Origin: Paracoccaceae bacterium
GTDB taxonomy: Bacteria; Pseudomonadota; Alphaproteobacteria; Rhodobacterales; Rhodobacteraceae
Length of the DNA stretch: 64,000 nt
Assembly (NCBI GenBank): GCA_028284705.1
Contig: JANQRE010000010.1
Location: 184,301-248,300 of the forward strand
Reading direction: 5' to 3'
Shown here: positions 51,892-61,474 of the stretch, in pieces
Position numbering within the stretch: the stretch's first letter is position 1
How the letters are laid out: each line of letters begins with the position of its first letter
Notes under the pieces: generated by a model
Seen by the model: only the letters and a program-made list of their open reading frames with translations
What the model was told of the DNA's origin: nothing
The model's database searches: none
Program-made: the position numbers and the translations under genes

Positions 51892-53244
51892 TTACCGCTC
51901 AATACGAGGCAGGATACGCCGCTCGGCTGCCGAACCTGCCGCCGCCACAGCTGTTTTGGGCGCAGCGGTGCACGGGTTGACATCGCCATAGTCCAGCATG
52001 TTTTGCAAAGCGACCTGCATTTGCAGAGAGAAATCCAGAGACGTCAGCTTGCCTTCATAGTCAAATGGTTCGCAGGCATCGTTGACCCCACCGAACGGCT
52101 CACCAAGTTCCAGATTGCGGAAATAGTAGAGCTTCTTTTCGATCGTGTCGCAGGCAGATGTAGGCAGCATGATGGCCTCCACAGGGTACTGCGCCGTGCC
52201 ATGACAACTGATACAGGACGACGCCGGGTTATCGACCGGTCCGTTGACACGCCCTGCCCAGCCGAGATGGCCCGCGGCATATTTGGGGATCTGTGCTGAC
52301 ACGATGCCCTCGAGCAGGGGATCGCCCGCGGCTTGGTTGGCGGGTGTGTATCCGGGATCGTCACCCCAAGCGAGGCCAACGGGCCGCAGACGGTTCCAGG
52401 CGACCGGATCCGTAGCTGACGCTTCGAAGGCAAAGGTGCCAAACACCCAGCCCGACGGCTTGGCCCGGTCATCGCGTACCGCAACATCCATCTGCAGCAG
52501 ACGAATGGTAGTCAACTCGTTCTTCCCGACAGCAACCTCCCAGGCTGGCGCGCCTTCAAGGATGTAGTTGGAGGAGTCTTCGAAATCGTCCGGCACCGCC
52601 GTTGTGAAGAGTATCTTGAACACCATGGCGCCATTCGCGAATGTCGTGTCTGATATATCTGGCGCACCCGGATCGGCAAAGACTCGGCCAAAGGTCTCCG
52701 CGCCGATGGCGTTGTAAAAGCCAACCGCATAATTGCTGACATAGTTCACCAACCCGATCTCACCCGGCGGCAATGTCCGCTCTTTCGTCACACCGTGGAC
52801 CATGTCACGCGCACCGCGGTCAAAGTTCATCATCGGCACGTGATACCAGTCGCGCACAGAATTGGCGGATGGCACAAAGTCCGCCTCAATCATACCTTCG
52901 AACGAGTAGTCGCGCAGGGCATAGAGGTAATCATCGGCCTGATCGGGGTCGGTGAAGTCGAATGCCTCCCAAGGCAGGTCGGTCGATACCGCACCGGAGG
53001 GGTAGTCCTGTGACAATTCAAAGAACGGACCGTCATAGTCCGGCGGGACATTGTCGAGGTCAGTGATGAAGTCGGGGAAGGTGCCCGAGCATTGCGCAAG
53101 ATGGTCGCCGGTTGCGGACGGTTCTCCATTGGACGACGTCAGCATACAGGTTGCGTTTTCCGCGCATGGAAGATCGTCGGCGATAGCTGCGCTGCCACAA
53201 ACCGCCAAGAATAAGCCGGCTAGTGTAGGTGTTGTACGTTTCAT
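51892..53244 (-). CDS. exported monoheme c-type protein beside a multicopper oxidase
   Basis: Encodes 450 residues. A Sec signal peptide (TPTLAGLFLAVCGSAAIA) leads. One heme c site, CISCHG (C344, C347, H348), is preceded by about 320 residues with no second heme and no recognisable fold. That long part contains DWYHVPMMNFDRGARDMVHG, WVFGTFAFEAS and WGDDPGYTP, as in some large dihydro-type periplasmic cytochromes, plus several cysteines. It starts 24 bases after the multicopper oxidase stop, on the same strand, so the two are co-transcribed. It is probably an electron donor or acceptor for that oxidase. The last ~20 residues are low complexity. Confidence 0.72.
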   Translation of the reverse strand: MKRTTPTLAGLFLAVCGSAAIADDLPCAENATCMLTSSNGEPSATGDHLAQCSGTFPDFITDLDNVPPDYDGPFFELSQDYPSGAVSTDLPWEAFDFTDPDQADDYLYALRDYSFEGMIEADFVPSANSVRDWYHVPMMNFDRGARDMVHGVTKERTLPPGEIGLVNYVSNYAVGFYNAIGAETFGRVFADPGAPDISDTTFANGAMVFKILFTTAVPDDFEDSSNYILEGAPAWEVAVGKNELTTIRLLQMDVAVRDDRAKPSGWVFGTFAFEASATDPVAWNRLRPVGLAWGDDPGYTPANQAAGDPLLEGIVSAQIPKYAAGHLGWAGRVNGPVDNPASSCISCHGTAQYPVEAIMLPTSACDTIEKKLYYFRNLELGEPFGGVNDACEPFDYEGKLTSLDFSLQMQVALQNMLDYGDVNPCTAAPKTAVAAAGSAAERRILPRIER

Positions 53245-53268
53245 GTCAAAATATCCCTTCCAAAGTAA

Positions 53269-54807
53269 TTATTTTATTTCAATAAGTTGCATCATTCCGT
53301 GATCTTCGTGCAGCAGGATGTGGCAATGCTGGACGAATTGTCCCGTAAAGCGCTGAATCCGGGTGCGCATCCGAACAAACCCATGCGGCGGGAGAGGTAC
53401 GGTATCGAGCCAGCGCCCCGGTGGTATGGACCCATCCGATATCTCGACAATCTGGAATGGGTTCACATGGATGTGGAACGGGTGCATGAAATCGGACTCG
53501 TTCTTGATCAACCACTCTTCAACGCTGTCAACGTCCAACAACTGATCGACACGACCCTCCTTAAACTCTTTGTCGTCAATCAGGAACATGGGCAAGCCAC
53601 CCTCCGGTCGGTCTTTCATCGAATACGTGACTGTGCGCAGAGGCCGGTCGACTTCCTCTTTCAGAATTTCCGGGTGGGAGAATTCTACCGGAATGTCAGT
53701 CGGGATCGGCGCGGCGACCTCATCCAGAGGTGCGCCGACTTCCACAAACCCGATTGTCTCATCCTCGGCCTCGGCATCGAATTGGCCGTGGTCACCAACC
53801 TTGTAGATCTCATAGGAGCCCGGCTGTAGCGGCGGCACCATCACATCGACACGGTTGCCAGGTGCCAGATCAACAGTGCTGACCGGAACGACCTGTTGAA
53901 CGGGAATGCCGTCAAATGCGATTGGGTGCAGATCAATTGTATCGGTCGTGCCCAATCGGCGTAGCTGGATGTGCAAAAAGTCATGGTAATTTGCCGCGAT
54001 CAAACGCCAGCGCTCGACCGCACCTGACCTCTGGCGCAGCGTTGGCGCGTGCAACGTATTGATCGTCGTGACCTTGTTGGGGGCACCGGCAATCTGCGCG
54101 GCACTCTCAAAGCGTTCGATCTTTTCCGGCTTCGGCTGCTGGATGACCATGACCCGCTCTGTCGTCCCTTTGATACCGGGCAACTCATCTATGCCCCCTT
54201 CAATGATGATCGCACCCGCCATACCTTGGGCCACTTGCGCCTCAACGGAGCCGTGCTTGTGTGGGTGGTACCAGAAGGTCCCGGCGACATGCTCTTTCGG
54301 AATCGGGTATGAGTGGTCGTAGGACTCGCCAGGTTTGATACGAAGCAAGACGTAGTCTGCCGGAAGCTCCGGCGACACCCACAAACCGTGGGTATGCATA
54401 TTGGTGGTGTTCAGCCCATGCGGTTCGTTCATGTTCTGATGGCTGTCATGCGCATCCGCTTCCGGCGGGAGGTCATTGTCGACGCCGATGCCCATAGTTG
54501 TCCCCGGCGTCGTACGGATCGTCGGGCCAACAAACTCGCCGTCATAGGTGCGGTAACGGAGAATTTCGCCGGGTTTCTCAGGATTCTCTTCCTCCCTAAA
54601 AACGACTTTGAGCGAAACCGAGTCCCGAACCTCAGGCGGTTGCGAGAATTCGACGACCCCAACTTTCGGGATTGCCTGAACGCCGGGAATGGACAGAGGG
54701 CGCATCGGCTCTTTCGCCAGCACCGGTGCGATGGACAGGGCCATGGCGCTTGAACCGGCAAGCATAGCAAGCAAACTGCGTCTGGTTGGTTGGGGTGTAA
54801 GCTTCAT
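53269..54807 (-). CDS. multicopper oxidase
   Basis: Encodes 512 residues from the ATG at 54807, which follows GGAGAATTG; 28 further upstream codons are not family-like. A Tat-type leader (TRRSLLAMLAGSSAMALS) exports the folded enzyme. Trinuclear copper ligands are complete: H138/H140 (MHTHGLW), HPHKHG (181-186), HPFHIHVNPF near 435, and HCHILLHEDHGMM in the last 20 residues (T1 Cys-His and axial Met). It oxidises a phenol, metal ion or cytochrome and reduces O2 to water in the periplasm. The protein is close to CotA/SufI/EcfE-like three-domain oxidases, and the heme protein downstream is its likely partner. Confidence 0.92.
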   Translation of the reverse strand: MKLTPQPTRRSLLAMLAGSSAMALSIAPVLAKEPMRPLSIPGVQAIPKVGVVEFSQPPEVRDSVSLKVVFREEENPEKPGEILRYRTYDGEFVGPTIRTTPGTTMGIGVDNDLPPEADAHDSHQNMNEPHGLNTTNMHTHGLWVSPELPADYVLLRIKPGESYDHSYPIPKEHVAGTFWYHPHKHGSVEAQVAQGMAGAIIIEGGIDELPGIKGTTERVMVIQQPKPEKIERFESAAQIAGAPNKVTTINTLHAPTLRQRSGAVERWRLIAANYHDFLHIQLRRLGTTDTIDLHPIAFDGIPVQQVVPVSTVDLAPGNRVDVMVPPLQPGSYEIYKVGDHGQFDAEAEDETIGFVEVGAPLDEVAAPIPTDIPVEFSHPEILKEEVDRPLRTVTYSMKDRPEGGLPMFLIDDKEFKEGRVDQLLDVDSVEEWLIKNESDFMHPFHIHVNPFQIVEISDGSIPPGRWLDTVPLPPHGFVRMRTRIQRFTGQFVQHCHILLHEDHGMMQLIEIK

Positions 54808-55008
54808 AAAACAATTCTCCAATGAAAACCGACAGTCCGAAATTAGTCTGCCGGCTGACCACAGGATTGCTTGATTTGCCACGCCGATCAACTCTGCGCG
54901 AAATTGAGCGCGGAGCGGTCGTCCACCCTACCCGCTTGCCGGGAGGCCGCGTCGGCATAAGAACGGATCAAGCCTACGGAGGGGTTGGTCGCCAGATTAT
55001 TGGTTGGC

Positions 55009-56016
55009 TCAGCTTTTTCTGACGGATTTTGAGACGTCGCCGAACGGGCAGGCAACCTGGTGGTCTCCTTCAGTCACCTCAAGTTCGGGCACGACTTCCG
55101 CGCAGCTGCCTTGAGCGATTGGGCAGCGCGTGCGGAACACACAGCCAGAGGGAGGCGCCAGCGGTGAGGGAAGTTCGCCCTCCAGCACCGGGCGATGGCG
55201 TGCGCGCTCTGCCTTGGGCGACGGGATCGGAACCGAGGAAATCAGGGCCTGGGTGTAGGGATGGCGCGGGCTGTTGATCAGCTCAGTGGCGTCAGCGGCC
55301 TCGACGATCCGGCCAAGATACATCACGGCAATCCGGTCCGAGATATGTCGCACGACGCTCAAATCATGGGCGATAAACATGAGCGACAAGCCCATATCGC
55401 GCTGCAAATCCTTCAAGAGGTTGACCACTTGCGCCTGCACCGACACATCGAGCGCGCTGACCGGTTCATCACAGACCACAAGCTCGGGCTCGGTGATAAG
55501 CGCCCGCGCGATGCCGATGCGCTGGCATTGGCCCCCGGAAAATTCATGCGGGTAACGATTGACGAGTGTTGGAAGAAGCCCAACCCGTTCCATCATCGCG
55601 CCAACCTTGGCGCGGACCTCCTTTTTGGACAGGTCGGGGTAGTGCGTCACCAGCGGCTCGGCAACGACCTGACCGACGGTCATGCGCGGGTTCAGGGCCG
55701 CCAACGGGTCCTGAAAAACCATCTGCACGTGTTTTCCGTGACTGCGCCGCTCCGCCTCGCTCGCTGCCGCCCAATCCTGACCGCGCCAAAGCACCCGGCC
55801 TGAACTGACCGGAACCGTACCCACAATCGCCCGCGCCAAAGTCGACTTGCCAGAACCGCTTTCGCCCACAAGGCCCAGCGTCTTGCCCGGCTCCAGCGTG
55901 ATCGACGCGCCCTTTACGGCCTGCAGCGCGTCCGGTGGCGTCCAGGGCCAGGCGCCGGGGCGGGGGATGTTGAAGGTCACGCTGACCTCCTCGGTTTGCA
56001 GCAGGGGCGCGCTCAT
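55009..56016 (-). CDS. oligopeptide/dipeptide ABC transporter ATPase (second)
   Basis: Encodes 335 residues. Walker A GESGSGKST, signature FSGGQCQRIGIARAL, Walker B VCDEPVSALD and switch FIAHDLSVVRH are intact. The C-terminus has the Cys-containing Opp/Dpp domain (GCVFRTRCPIAQGSC and CPFG) that can bind a [4Fe-4S] cluster in some members. The start overlaps the stop of the other ATPase gene by 4 bases. With the neighbouring ATPase it forms the heterodimeric motor of the peptide importer. Last gene of the operon. Confidence 0.92.
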   Translation of the reverse strand: MSAPLLQTEEVSVTFNIPRPGAWPWTPPDALQAVKGASITLEPGKTLGLVGESGSGKSTLARAIVGTVPVSSGRVLWRGQDWAAASEAERRSHGKHVQMVFQDPLAALNPRMTVGQVVAEPLVTHYPDLSKKEVRAKVGAMMERVGLLPTLVNRYPHEFSGGQCQRIGIARALITEPELVVCDEPVSALDVSVQAQVVNLLKDLQRDMGLSLMFIAHDLSVVRHISDRIAVMYLGRIVEAADATELINSPRHPYTQALISSVPIPSPKAERARHRPVLEGELPSPLAPPSGCVFRTRCPIAQGSCAEVVPELEVTEGDHQVACPFGDVSKSVRKS

Positions 56017-56981
56017 ACCACTGCCTCCCGATCCGAATGGCAGGCGCGGAAGCGTCCCTCGCCGAAACCCGTCAGTACCGGCATCGTCTGACCGCAGGGA
56101 TCATGGGCAAGCGCGCAGCGTGGGCTGAAGGGACAGCCCGGAGACAGCCGCGTCAGATCAGGCGGATCTCCGGGGATGCTTTGCAGCGCCTCTTGCGGGA
56201 TATCAAGCCGGGGTACGGCATTCAAAAGCCCCAGCGTGTAGGGGTGTGACGGTGCCTCGAACACATCGTCGGTCGCGCCCATCTCCATCACTTGACCGCC
56301 ATACATCACAAGCGTGCGCGCGCAGGAGCCTGCGACAATCGCCAGATCATGGGTGATCAGGATCAGCGCAGTACCGAAATCGCGCTGAATGTCTGCAATC
56401 AGTTCCATGATCTGGTTTTGCACTGTGACATCGAGCGCCGTGGTGGGCTCATCAGCAATGAGAAGCTTCGGGCGGCAGAGAAGCGCTATGGCGGCCATGA
56501 TCCGCTGCCGCATCCCGCCCGAGAACTCATGCGGGTACATCCTGAGGCGCGCTTTGGCATCGGGAATGCGCACCGCATCGAGCATCTGCGCACTTTCCGC
56601 CAGCGCCTTGGTCTTTGAGGCACCGTGATGCAGCATCAGCACTTCCGCCATCTGATCACCGACCCGCATGTAGGGGTTCAGAGACGTCATCGGGTCCTGA
56701 AAGATCATCGCAATCTCATTGGCGCGGACCTTGTTCAGCTCGGGCTCAGGCAAGTTCAGGATTTCCCGCCCGTCAAAACGCACGCTGCCGGTGGACCTAC
56801 CGTTCTTGGCCAAAAGACCCAGGATCGCAAACGCGAGTTGCGTCTTGCCCGACCCGCTCTCGCCGACGATGGCAAGGGACTCACCCGCCTCCAGCGACAG
56901 CGTCATCCCGTTAACGGCATGCACCGTGCCATCCGGTGTGTCGAAGCTGACCAGCAGGTCTTGGACATCCAGCAGAGCCAT
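56013..56981 (-). CDS. oligopeptide/dipeptide ABC transporter ATPase (first)
   Basis: Encodes 322 residues. Walker A GESGSGKTQ (Q where Thr/Ser is usual, as in OppD-type proteins), signature FSGGMRQRIMAAIAL, Walker B LIADEPTTALD and switch ITHDLAIVAG are intact. The C-terminal Cys motif GCPFSPRCALAHDPCG is present. It pairs with the second ATPase. It starts 3 bases after the permease stop and its stop overlaps the second ATPase gene by 4 bases. No substrate can be read from the ATPase. Confidence 0.92.
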   Translation of the reverse strand: MALLDVQDLLVSFDTPDGTVHAVNGMTLSLEAGESLAIVGESGSGKTQLAFAILGLLAKNGRSTGSVRFDGREILNLPEPELNKVRANEIAMIFQDPMTSLNPYMRVGDQMAEVLMLHHGASKTKALAESAQMLDAVRIPDAKARLRMYPHEFSGGMRQRIMAAIALLCRPKLLIADEPTTALDVTVQNQIMELIADIQRDFGTALILITHDLAIVAGSCARTLVMYGGQVMEMGATDDVFEAPSHPYTLGLLNAVPRLDIPQEALQSIPGDPPDLTRLSPGCPFSPRCALAHDPCGQTMPVLTGFGEGRFRACHSDREAVV

Positions 56982-56984
56982 CGC

Positions 56985-57938
56985 TTACCGATCCTTCGGA
57001 TCGAGCGCATCGCGCAGCCCGTCGCCGACAAAGAAGAACCCGAAAAGCGTGATGACAAAGAAGAACAGCGGAAAGGCAAGCATCCAGAGCGTGCCATTGT
57101 TCATCTCTGCCGCACCGTCATTGATAAGCGCGCCCCAGGAGGTCAACGGCTCCTGCACGCCTAAGCCCAAGAAACTGATGAAGCTTTCATAGATGATCAT
57201 CGAAGGGACAAGCAGCGTGGCGTAGACGATGACGACGCCCAACAGGTTCGGCACGATATGGCGCAGGATGATGGTGAAGGGCCGCACACCGGTGGCAATC
57301 GCCGCTTCGACATATTCCTTGCCTCGCAGCGACAGGGTCTGACCGCGGGCAATCCGCGCCATATCAAGCCAGCTTACCAGCCCGATGCCGATGAACAGCA
57401 TCAGCATCGACCGACCAAAGACCACCAGAAGCAGGATCAGGACGAACATGTAGGGGATCGACATCAGCACATCGACCGTGCGCATCATGATCGCGTCCAG
57501 TCGCCCGCCGAAATAACCCGCAATCGCGCCATAGAGCGTGCCAACGATCACCGAGATCAGCGCACCCACGACACCAACCATGAGTGAGATTTGTGTGCCC
57601 TGCACGGTTCGCGCAAAGAGATCGCGACCCAGCGCATCGGTGCCAAACCAGTGACCATTGGAAAGCGACGGGCGTCCGGCCTCGGCCACCTGGCCCAGAA
57701 CTGTCCAGTCGATATCCTCGTTATTCCACGGCGCGATGAAGGGTCCGATCAGCGCAAAAAGCGCGACCAAGACCAACACCACCAACCCGGCGACTGCTGC
57801 CTTGTTGCGGAAGAAACGGGCACGGGCATCCGCCCAGAGAGATCGGCCCTTGATGGGCGCAGCGGCAGCGAGATCATCGGCGATGGCTTTTGTGGCAAGC
57901 ACCGCGTCAGTACCGGATTTTCGGGTCGATCCACGCAT
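56985..57938 (-). CDS. oligopeptide/dipeptide ABC transporter permease C
   Basis: Encodes 317 residues with six membrane segments. A polar N-terminus (SLWADARARFFRNKAAV) precedes the first segment. The loop contacting the ATPase is MARIARGQTLSLRGKEYVEA, and RHIVPNLLGVVIVYATLLVP is a typical OppC stretch. The first ATG gives a 32-base overlap with permease B; a GTG at 57902, just after the permease B stop, is an alternative start that would shorten it by 12 residues. Second permease of the importer. Confidence 0.92.
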   Translation of the reverse strand: MRGSTRKSGTDAVLATKAIADDLAAAAPIKGRSLWADARARFFRNKAAVAGLVVLVLVALFALIGPFIAPWNNEDIDWTVLGQVAEAGRPSLSNGHWFGTDALGRDLFARTVQGTQISLMVGVVGALISVIVGTLYGAIAGYFGGRLDAIMMRTVDVLMSIPYMFVLILLLVVFGRSMLMLFIGIGLVSWLDMARIARGQTLSLRGKEYVEAAIATGVRPFTIILRHIVPNLLGVVIVYATLLVPSMIIYESFISFLGLGVQEPLTSWGALINDGAAEMNNGTLWMLAFPLFFFVITLFGFFFVGDGLRDALDPKDR

Positions 57939-58830
57939 AGAGGATATCGACCAGAAGATTGAACAGAATGGTGAGCGTGCCCAAAAGCACCGTGATCCCC
58001 ATCATCACGCCGTAGTCGCGGTTTAGTGCCGAGGCGACAAAGAACTGTCCGATACCGCCCGTGGAGAAATAGATATCGATCACGACCGAGCCGGTGATCA
58101 TGCCGACAAAGGCCGGACCAAGGTAAGAAATCACCGGCAGAAGCGCCGGTTTCAGCGCATGGCGAAAAATCACCCGACGCATCGGCAGCCCCTTGGCGCG
58201 TGCCGTGCGGATGAAGTTCGAGGTGAGAACTTCCAGCATCGAGGCGCGTGCAATGCGGGCGATGGAGGCCATGAAACTGGTGGACAAGGCGATGACGGGC
58301 AGCACCACATATTGCCATTGCCCGCCCTGCCAGCCACCGCCCGGCAACCAGCCGAGCCAGAGGGTGAAGATCAAGACAAGGATCGGTGCGAGCACGAAAT
58401 TCGGTAGCACCTGCGCCCCGATGGAGATACCAACGGCGAGATAATCGAGCCAGGTGTTGTGCTTCACGGCGGCAAGGATACCGAGGCCACCGCCGACAAT
58501 AACTGCGACGACAAAGCTCCAGAACCCGTAGGTCAGTGTGACCGGAAACCCTTGCGCGATCAGGTCATTCACATCCTGATCGCGATAGATGAAAGAGGGG
58601 CCAAAATCGAACTCTGTGACGATCCCGGTGATGTAGCGCCAGATCTGCACGACAAAGGGTTGGTCTAACCCGTATTGCGCTTCGAGATTGGCAAGAACGG
58701 CCGGCGGGACACCGCGATCCGTGGCAAAGGGACTGCCGGGCGCGGTGTACATAAGAACGAACGTGCCGACGATCAGGATCAGCAGAACCGGGATCGCAAC
58801 AAGCAGGCGTTTGAGGATGAATACGAGCAT
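57907..58830 (-). CDS. oligopeptide/dipeptide ABC transporter permease B
   Basis: Encodes 307 residues with six membrane segments. The opening MLVFILKRLLVAIPVLLILI and the PGSPFATDRGVPPAVLANLE periplasmic loop are OppB-like. The ATPase-coupling loop is ARASMLEVLTSNFIRTARAKG, and RHALKPALLPVISYLG is the family signature near the end. It starts 41 bases after the binding-protein stop, the gap being filled by a strong hairpin, so it is probably transcribed at a lower level than the binding-protein gene. Confidence 0.93.
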   Translation of the reverse strand: MLVFILKRLLVAIPVLLILIVGTFVLMYTAPGSPFATDRGVPPAVLANLEAQYGLDQPFVVQIWRYITGIVTEFDFGPSFIYRDQDVNDLIAQGFPVTLTYGFWSFVVAVIVGGGLGILAAVKHNTWLDYLAVGISIGAQVLPNFVLAPILVLIFTLWLGWLPGGGWQGGQWQYVVLPVIALSTSFMASIARIARASMLEVLTSNFIRTARAKGLPMRRVIFRHALKPALLPVISYLGPAFVGMITGSVVIDIYFSTGGIGQFFVASALNRDYGVMMGITVLLGTLTILFNLLVDILYAWIDPKIRY

Positions 58831-58838
58831 CTGAAACG

Positions 58839-58863
58839 CGGGGCGGGATCACCTCCCGCCCCG
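58839..58863 (-). terminator. intercistronic hairpin after the peptide-binding gene
   Basis: A perfect 10-base GC-rich stem (CGGGGCGGGA pairing with TCCCGCCCCG, 5-base loop) lies between the binding-protein stop and the permease B start. There is no T-run on the minus strand, so read-through to the permeases is expected at reduced level, and the upstream mRNA would be protected from decay. Confidence 0.75.
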
Positions 58864-58871
58864 GAACCGAT

Positions 58872-60494
58872 TTATTCAGCGGCGACGCGGTAGATGTCGC
58901 GCACGTACCAGTTGTTCTCCACATTCTCCATCGGCCAGTTCCGGATTGTCGGATCCAGCACGAAGTTCTGCGTGTAGTGGTAGATCGGCAGGATCGCCAT
59001 GTCCTTGGCGAGGATCTGTTCGACCTGCGTATAGATGGGTTGTGGGTCGGCCGCGGTCAGGCTGTCTTCCATCAACCGATCCACCTCGGCGCTGCTGTAT
59101 TTGCCGTCATTATTGTCGTTGTTGGAGGTCAGAAGATCGAGGAAGGTTGACGCCTCGTTATAGTCCCCACACCAGGCTGAGCGCGCGACGTCGAAGTTCT
59201 GATTGCCGCGAATTTCGAGATAGGATTGCCACTCGAAATTGTTCAGGACCGTCGTCACCCCAAGCGGGCGCCACATTTGAGAGATCACCGTCGCGATCTG
59301 CTTGTGGTTCTCGGACGTGTTGTAGATCAGGTTCAACTCAATCGGGTTGTCCGGCCCGTACCCCGCCTCCGTCATCAACTCCATAGCCTTGGCCATGCGC
59401 TCTTCCTGCGTCCAGTTGGAATAGTCGATATCCGGCAATTCAAACCCGGCCGTGGCCCAATGGGTGAAGCTGTAAGCCGGGGCCTGACCGGCCTTGAGCA
59501 CCTGATCGGTGATCACATTGCGATTGATCGCATAGCTGAGCGCGGTACGGACGCGCGGGTCCTGCAGGGCTTCGTGACCGCTCTCGGATTGGTTGACCGT
59601 GTAGTAGTAGGAACAAAGCCGCGGCACGGAATGGGCCACGTCTGGCATTTCGGCCTCGAGACGCGGGTAGCTGCCTGCGGGCAGGTCATCCATCATGTCA
59701 AACTCGCCCGCCTGAAACCGGGTCAACGCCTGGTTGACATCGTTGATCACATAGCCCGTGACCTCGGTGATGATCACGTCATCGGCACCCCAGTATTCCG
59801 GGTTTTTTTCAAGGCGGAAATACTCGTTCACCGCCAGTTCCTTCAGGGTGTAGGCGCCGTTGCCCACAATGTTGTCCGGATTCGTCCAATTGGCTCCATG
59901 GGCTTCGACGGTCGGCTGATGGGTCGGCATGAATGTGTAGTGCACCGTCATCTGAGGGAAATAAGGCAGAGGTTGGCCAAGCGTGACTTCCAGCGTGTGG
60001 TCATCAATGGCACGTACGCCGAGCTCCTCCGGACCGATTTCGCCGGCAATGACGGATGCCGCTTTCTCGATCTTGCTCAGTTCAACGTACCAGGCATATT
60101 CGGACGCCGTGGCCGGATCGGCGGCACGACGCCAGGCGTAGACAAAGTCATGTGCCGTGACGGGGTCTCCATTGGACCAGGTCGCGTCCTGTCGCAGGTT
60201 GAACACCCAGACCTTGTTGTCCTCCGACGACCACTCCGTCGCCACGCCCGGGCGCAGCGTGCCGTCTGCGTTCTGGGTCAGAAGCCCCTCGTAAAGCTGG
60301 CGCGAGACATGTCCGCCAGCCGTTTCTTCAACAAGCTGCGGGTCGATGGACGGGAACTGATCGAGGAGCCTGTAGCTGAAGGTCTGATCTTCAGCCAGCT
60401 TGTCTCCGGTTGTGGGGTGGGTTTGGCCCCACCCGATTGTGGCCACGCTGGCGGTCAATATTGCGGTGGTTGTGAGCACACTGAATTGCGTCAT
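58872..60494 (-). CDS. oligopeptide ABC transporter substrate-binding protein
   Basis: Encodes 540 residues. A Sec signal (LTTTAILTASVATIGWGQ) leads; the ATG follows GAGGAG. The family 5 pattern is clear: DQFPSIDPQLVEETAGGHVSR near residue 48, then WVFNLRQDATWSNGDPVTAHDFVYAWRR at about 95, and ALSYAINRNVITDQVL near 325. The full-length OppA-like layout and the WSNGDPVTA motif fit peptide binding better than nickel or sugar binding. It is the first gene of a five-gene Opp-type operon, so expression is highest here, with a hairpin after it. It may also compete with the orphan binding protein of the catabolic island for the shared permeases. Confidence 0.92.
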   Translation of the reverse strand: MTQFSVLTTTAILTASVATIGWGQTHPTTGDKLAEDQTFSYRLLDQFPSIDPQLVEETAGGHVSRQLYEGLLTQNADGTLRPGVATEWSSEDNKVWVFNLRQDATWSNGDPVTAHDFVYAWRRAADPATASEYAWYVELSKIEKAASVIAGEIGPEELGVRAIDDHTLEVTLGQPLPYFPQMTVHYTFMPTHQPTVEAHGANWTNPDNIVGNGAYTLKELAVNEYFRLEKNPEYWGADDVIITEVTGYVINDVNQALTRFQAGEFDMMDDLPAGSYPRLEAEMPDVAHSVPRLCSYYYTVNQSESGHEALQDPRVRTALSYAINRNVITDQVLKAGQAPAYSFTHWATAGFELPDIDYSNWTQEERMAKAMELMTEAGYGPDNPIELNLIYNTSENHKQIATVISQMWRPLGVTTVLNNFEWQSYLEIRGNQNFDVARSAWCGDYNEASTFLDLLTSNNDNNDGKYSSAEVDRLMEDSLTAADPQPIYTQVEQILAKDMAILPIYHYTQNFVLDPTIRNWPMENVENNWYVRDIYRVAAE

Positions 60495-60783
60495 GCTGAT
60501 CTCCTCAGAAATATGTCAGGACCATGTTCGGAACCAACAAAAAGGGAGACAATTTAATAACTTCGAATCTATTCCGAACATTCTGGCGAAAGCGTAGCAC
60601 AATCCCTCTTGCGCGCAGAGCCATGTGAGAGTGGCGGCATAAATGCGCCAATGGGTTTCAGCCCAGAACTGATCATCCCGTTTGTGGTGTCGTCTTCAAT
60701 CTCGCGCAAAGCGTGGCCAAGTGTCTGCGGATGGCGTCAAGGATTGATGGGCCCGTGCTCGCCAACTTGACAGGTCGTTTTTT

Positions 60784-61185
60784 GTGCAAGATGCTCAAAA
60801 TGTGAGCAGAATAAAAACACTGATTGCAACAGGCATCGTTCTCTCGTCCATCACCGGTTCGCTTCAGGCGAATACGGATTTGGTCAATGCCTTCGCGGGC
60901 TGCGCCGGACGGTTTTCGGCGGAAACGGAACATGCTTGGTTGATGGGGGACGACCGGGCGGATCACTTTCAGAGCCAACGCGCCACATTTGTCTCGCTCC
61001 TCGAGGCGACCGTTGATGATCATGATCGCCGCCAGGTTCTAAGCTACAGAATTGAAGTGAAACTGGCCCACAGCGCTCTGCTAACGACCGCCAGTTTTGC
61101 AGAAGACGACGAGCGCGCGGCCACCGCCCATGACTTGGCTAATGCCTATTTGTTGAGCTGCGGGCAGCTTCTTCTTGACGGCTGA
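60784..61185 (+). CDS. hypothetical exported protein
   Basis: Up to 133 residues. The frame opens at a GTG; a second GTG at 60802 (MSRIKTLIATG...) would start the signal peptide more cleanly. A Sec-like segment (TLIATGIVLSSITGSLQA) is followed by a helical mature part with two cysteines (FAGCAGRFSAETEH and LSCGQLLLDG) about 105 residues apart. Neither start has a strong ribosome site. The composition fits a small helical periplasmic protein. No family recognised. It lies between oppA-like and urtA, divergent from the former. Confidence 0.55.
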   Translation: MQDAQNVSRIKTLIATGIVLSSITGSLQANTDLVNAFAGCAGRFSAETEHAWLMGDDRADHFQSQRATFVSLLEATVDDHDRRQVLSYRIEVKLAHSALLTTASFAEDDERAATAHDLANAYLLSCGQLLLDG

Positions 61186-61393
61186 GACCGGCAAGGCGGA
61201 AAGCGAGATCATTTTTTAGGCGGCTTCACAAGAACTGCCTCAAATTTGGGCATTCGCTCCGAGTCCGCCCATACCAACCCACCTGACGACTCCAGCCCCA
61301 TCCAAATACCACCTAACCAAAGCGTGGGCTGAAAACGCCGACAAGAAACGTGCGACGGTGCTGGCCTCGATAACCAATTTCACCATCGCACGC

Positions 61394-61407
61394 CGCAATA
61401 AATTGCG
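61394..61407. promoter_or_regulatory. inverted repeat upstream of urtA
   Basis: CGCAAT-AA-ATTGCG is a perfect 14-base palindrome, 68 bases before the urtA ATG. It could be an operator or a small leader stem. It does not match an NtrC or sigma-54 consensus that I can recognise, although urea uptake is often nitrogen-controlled. Confidence 0.3.
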
Positions 61408-61474
61408 TGAGCGGGATATGGGGGAGTTTCACACACTTCGCAAGTCTGCCGCGCGTCGTAAGAGAGGAATTACG

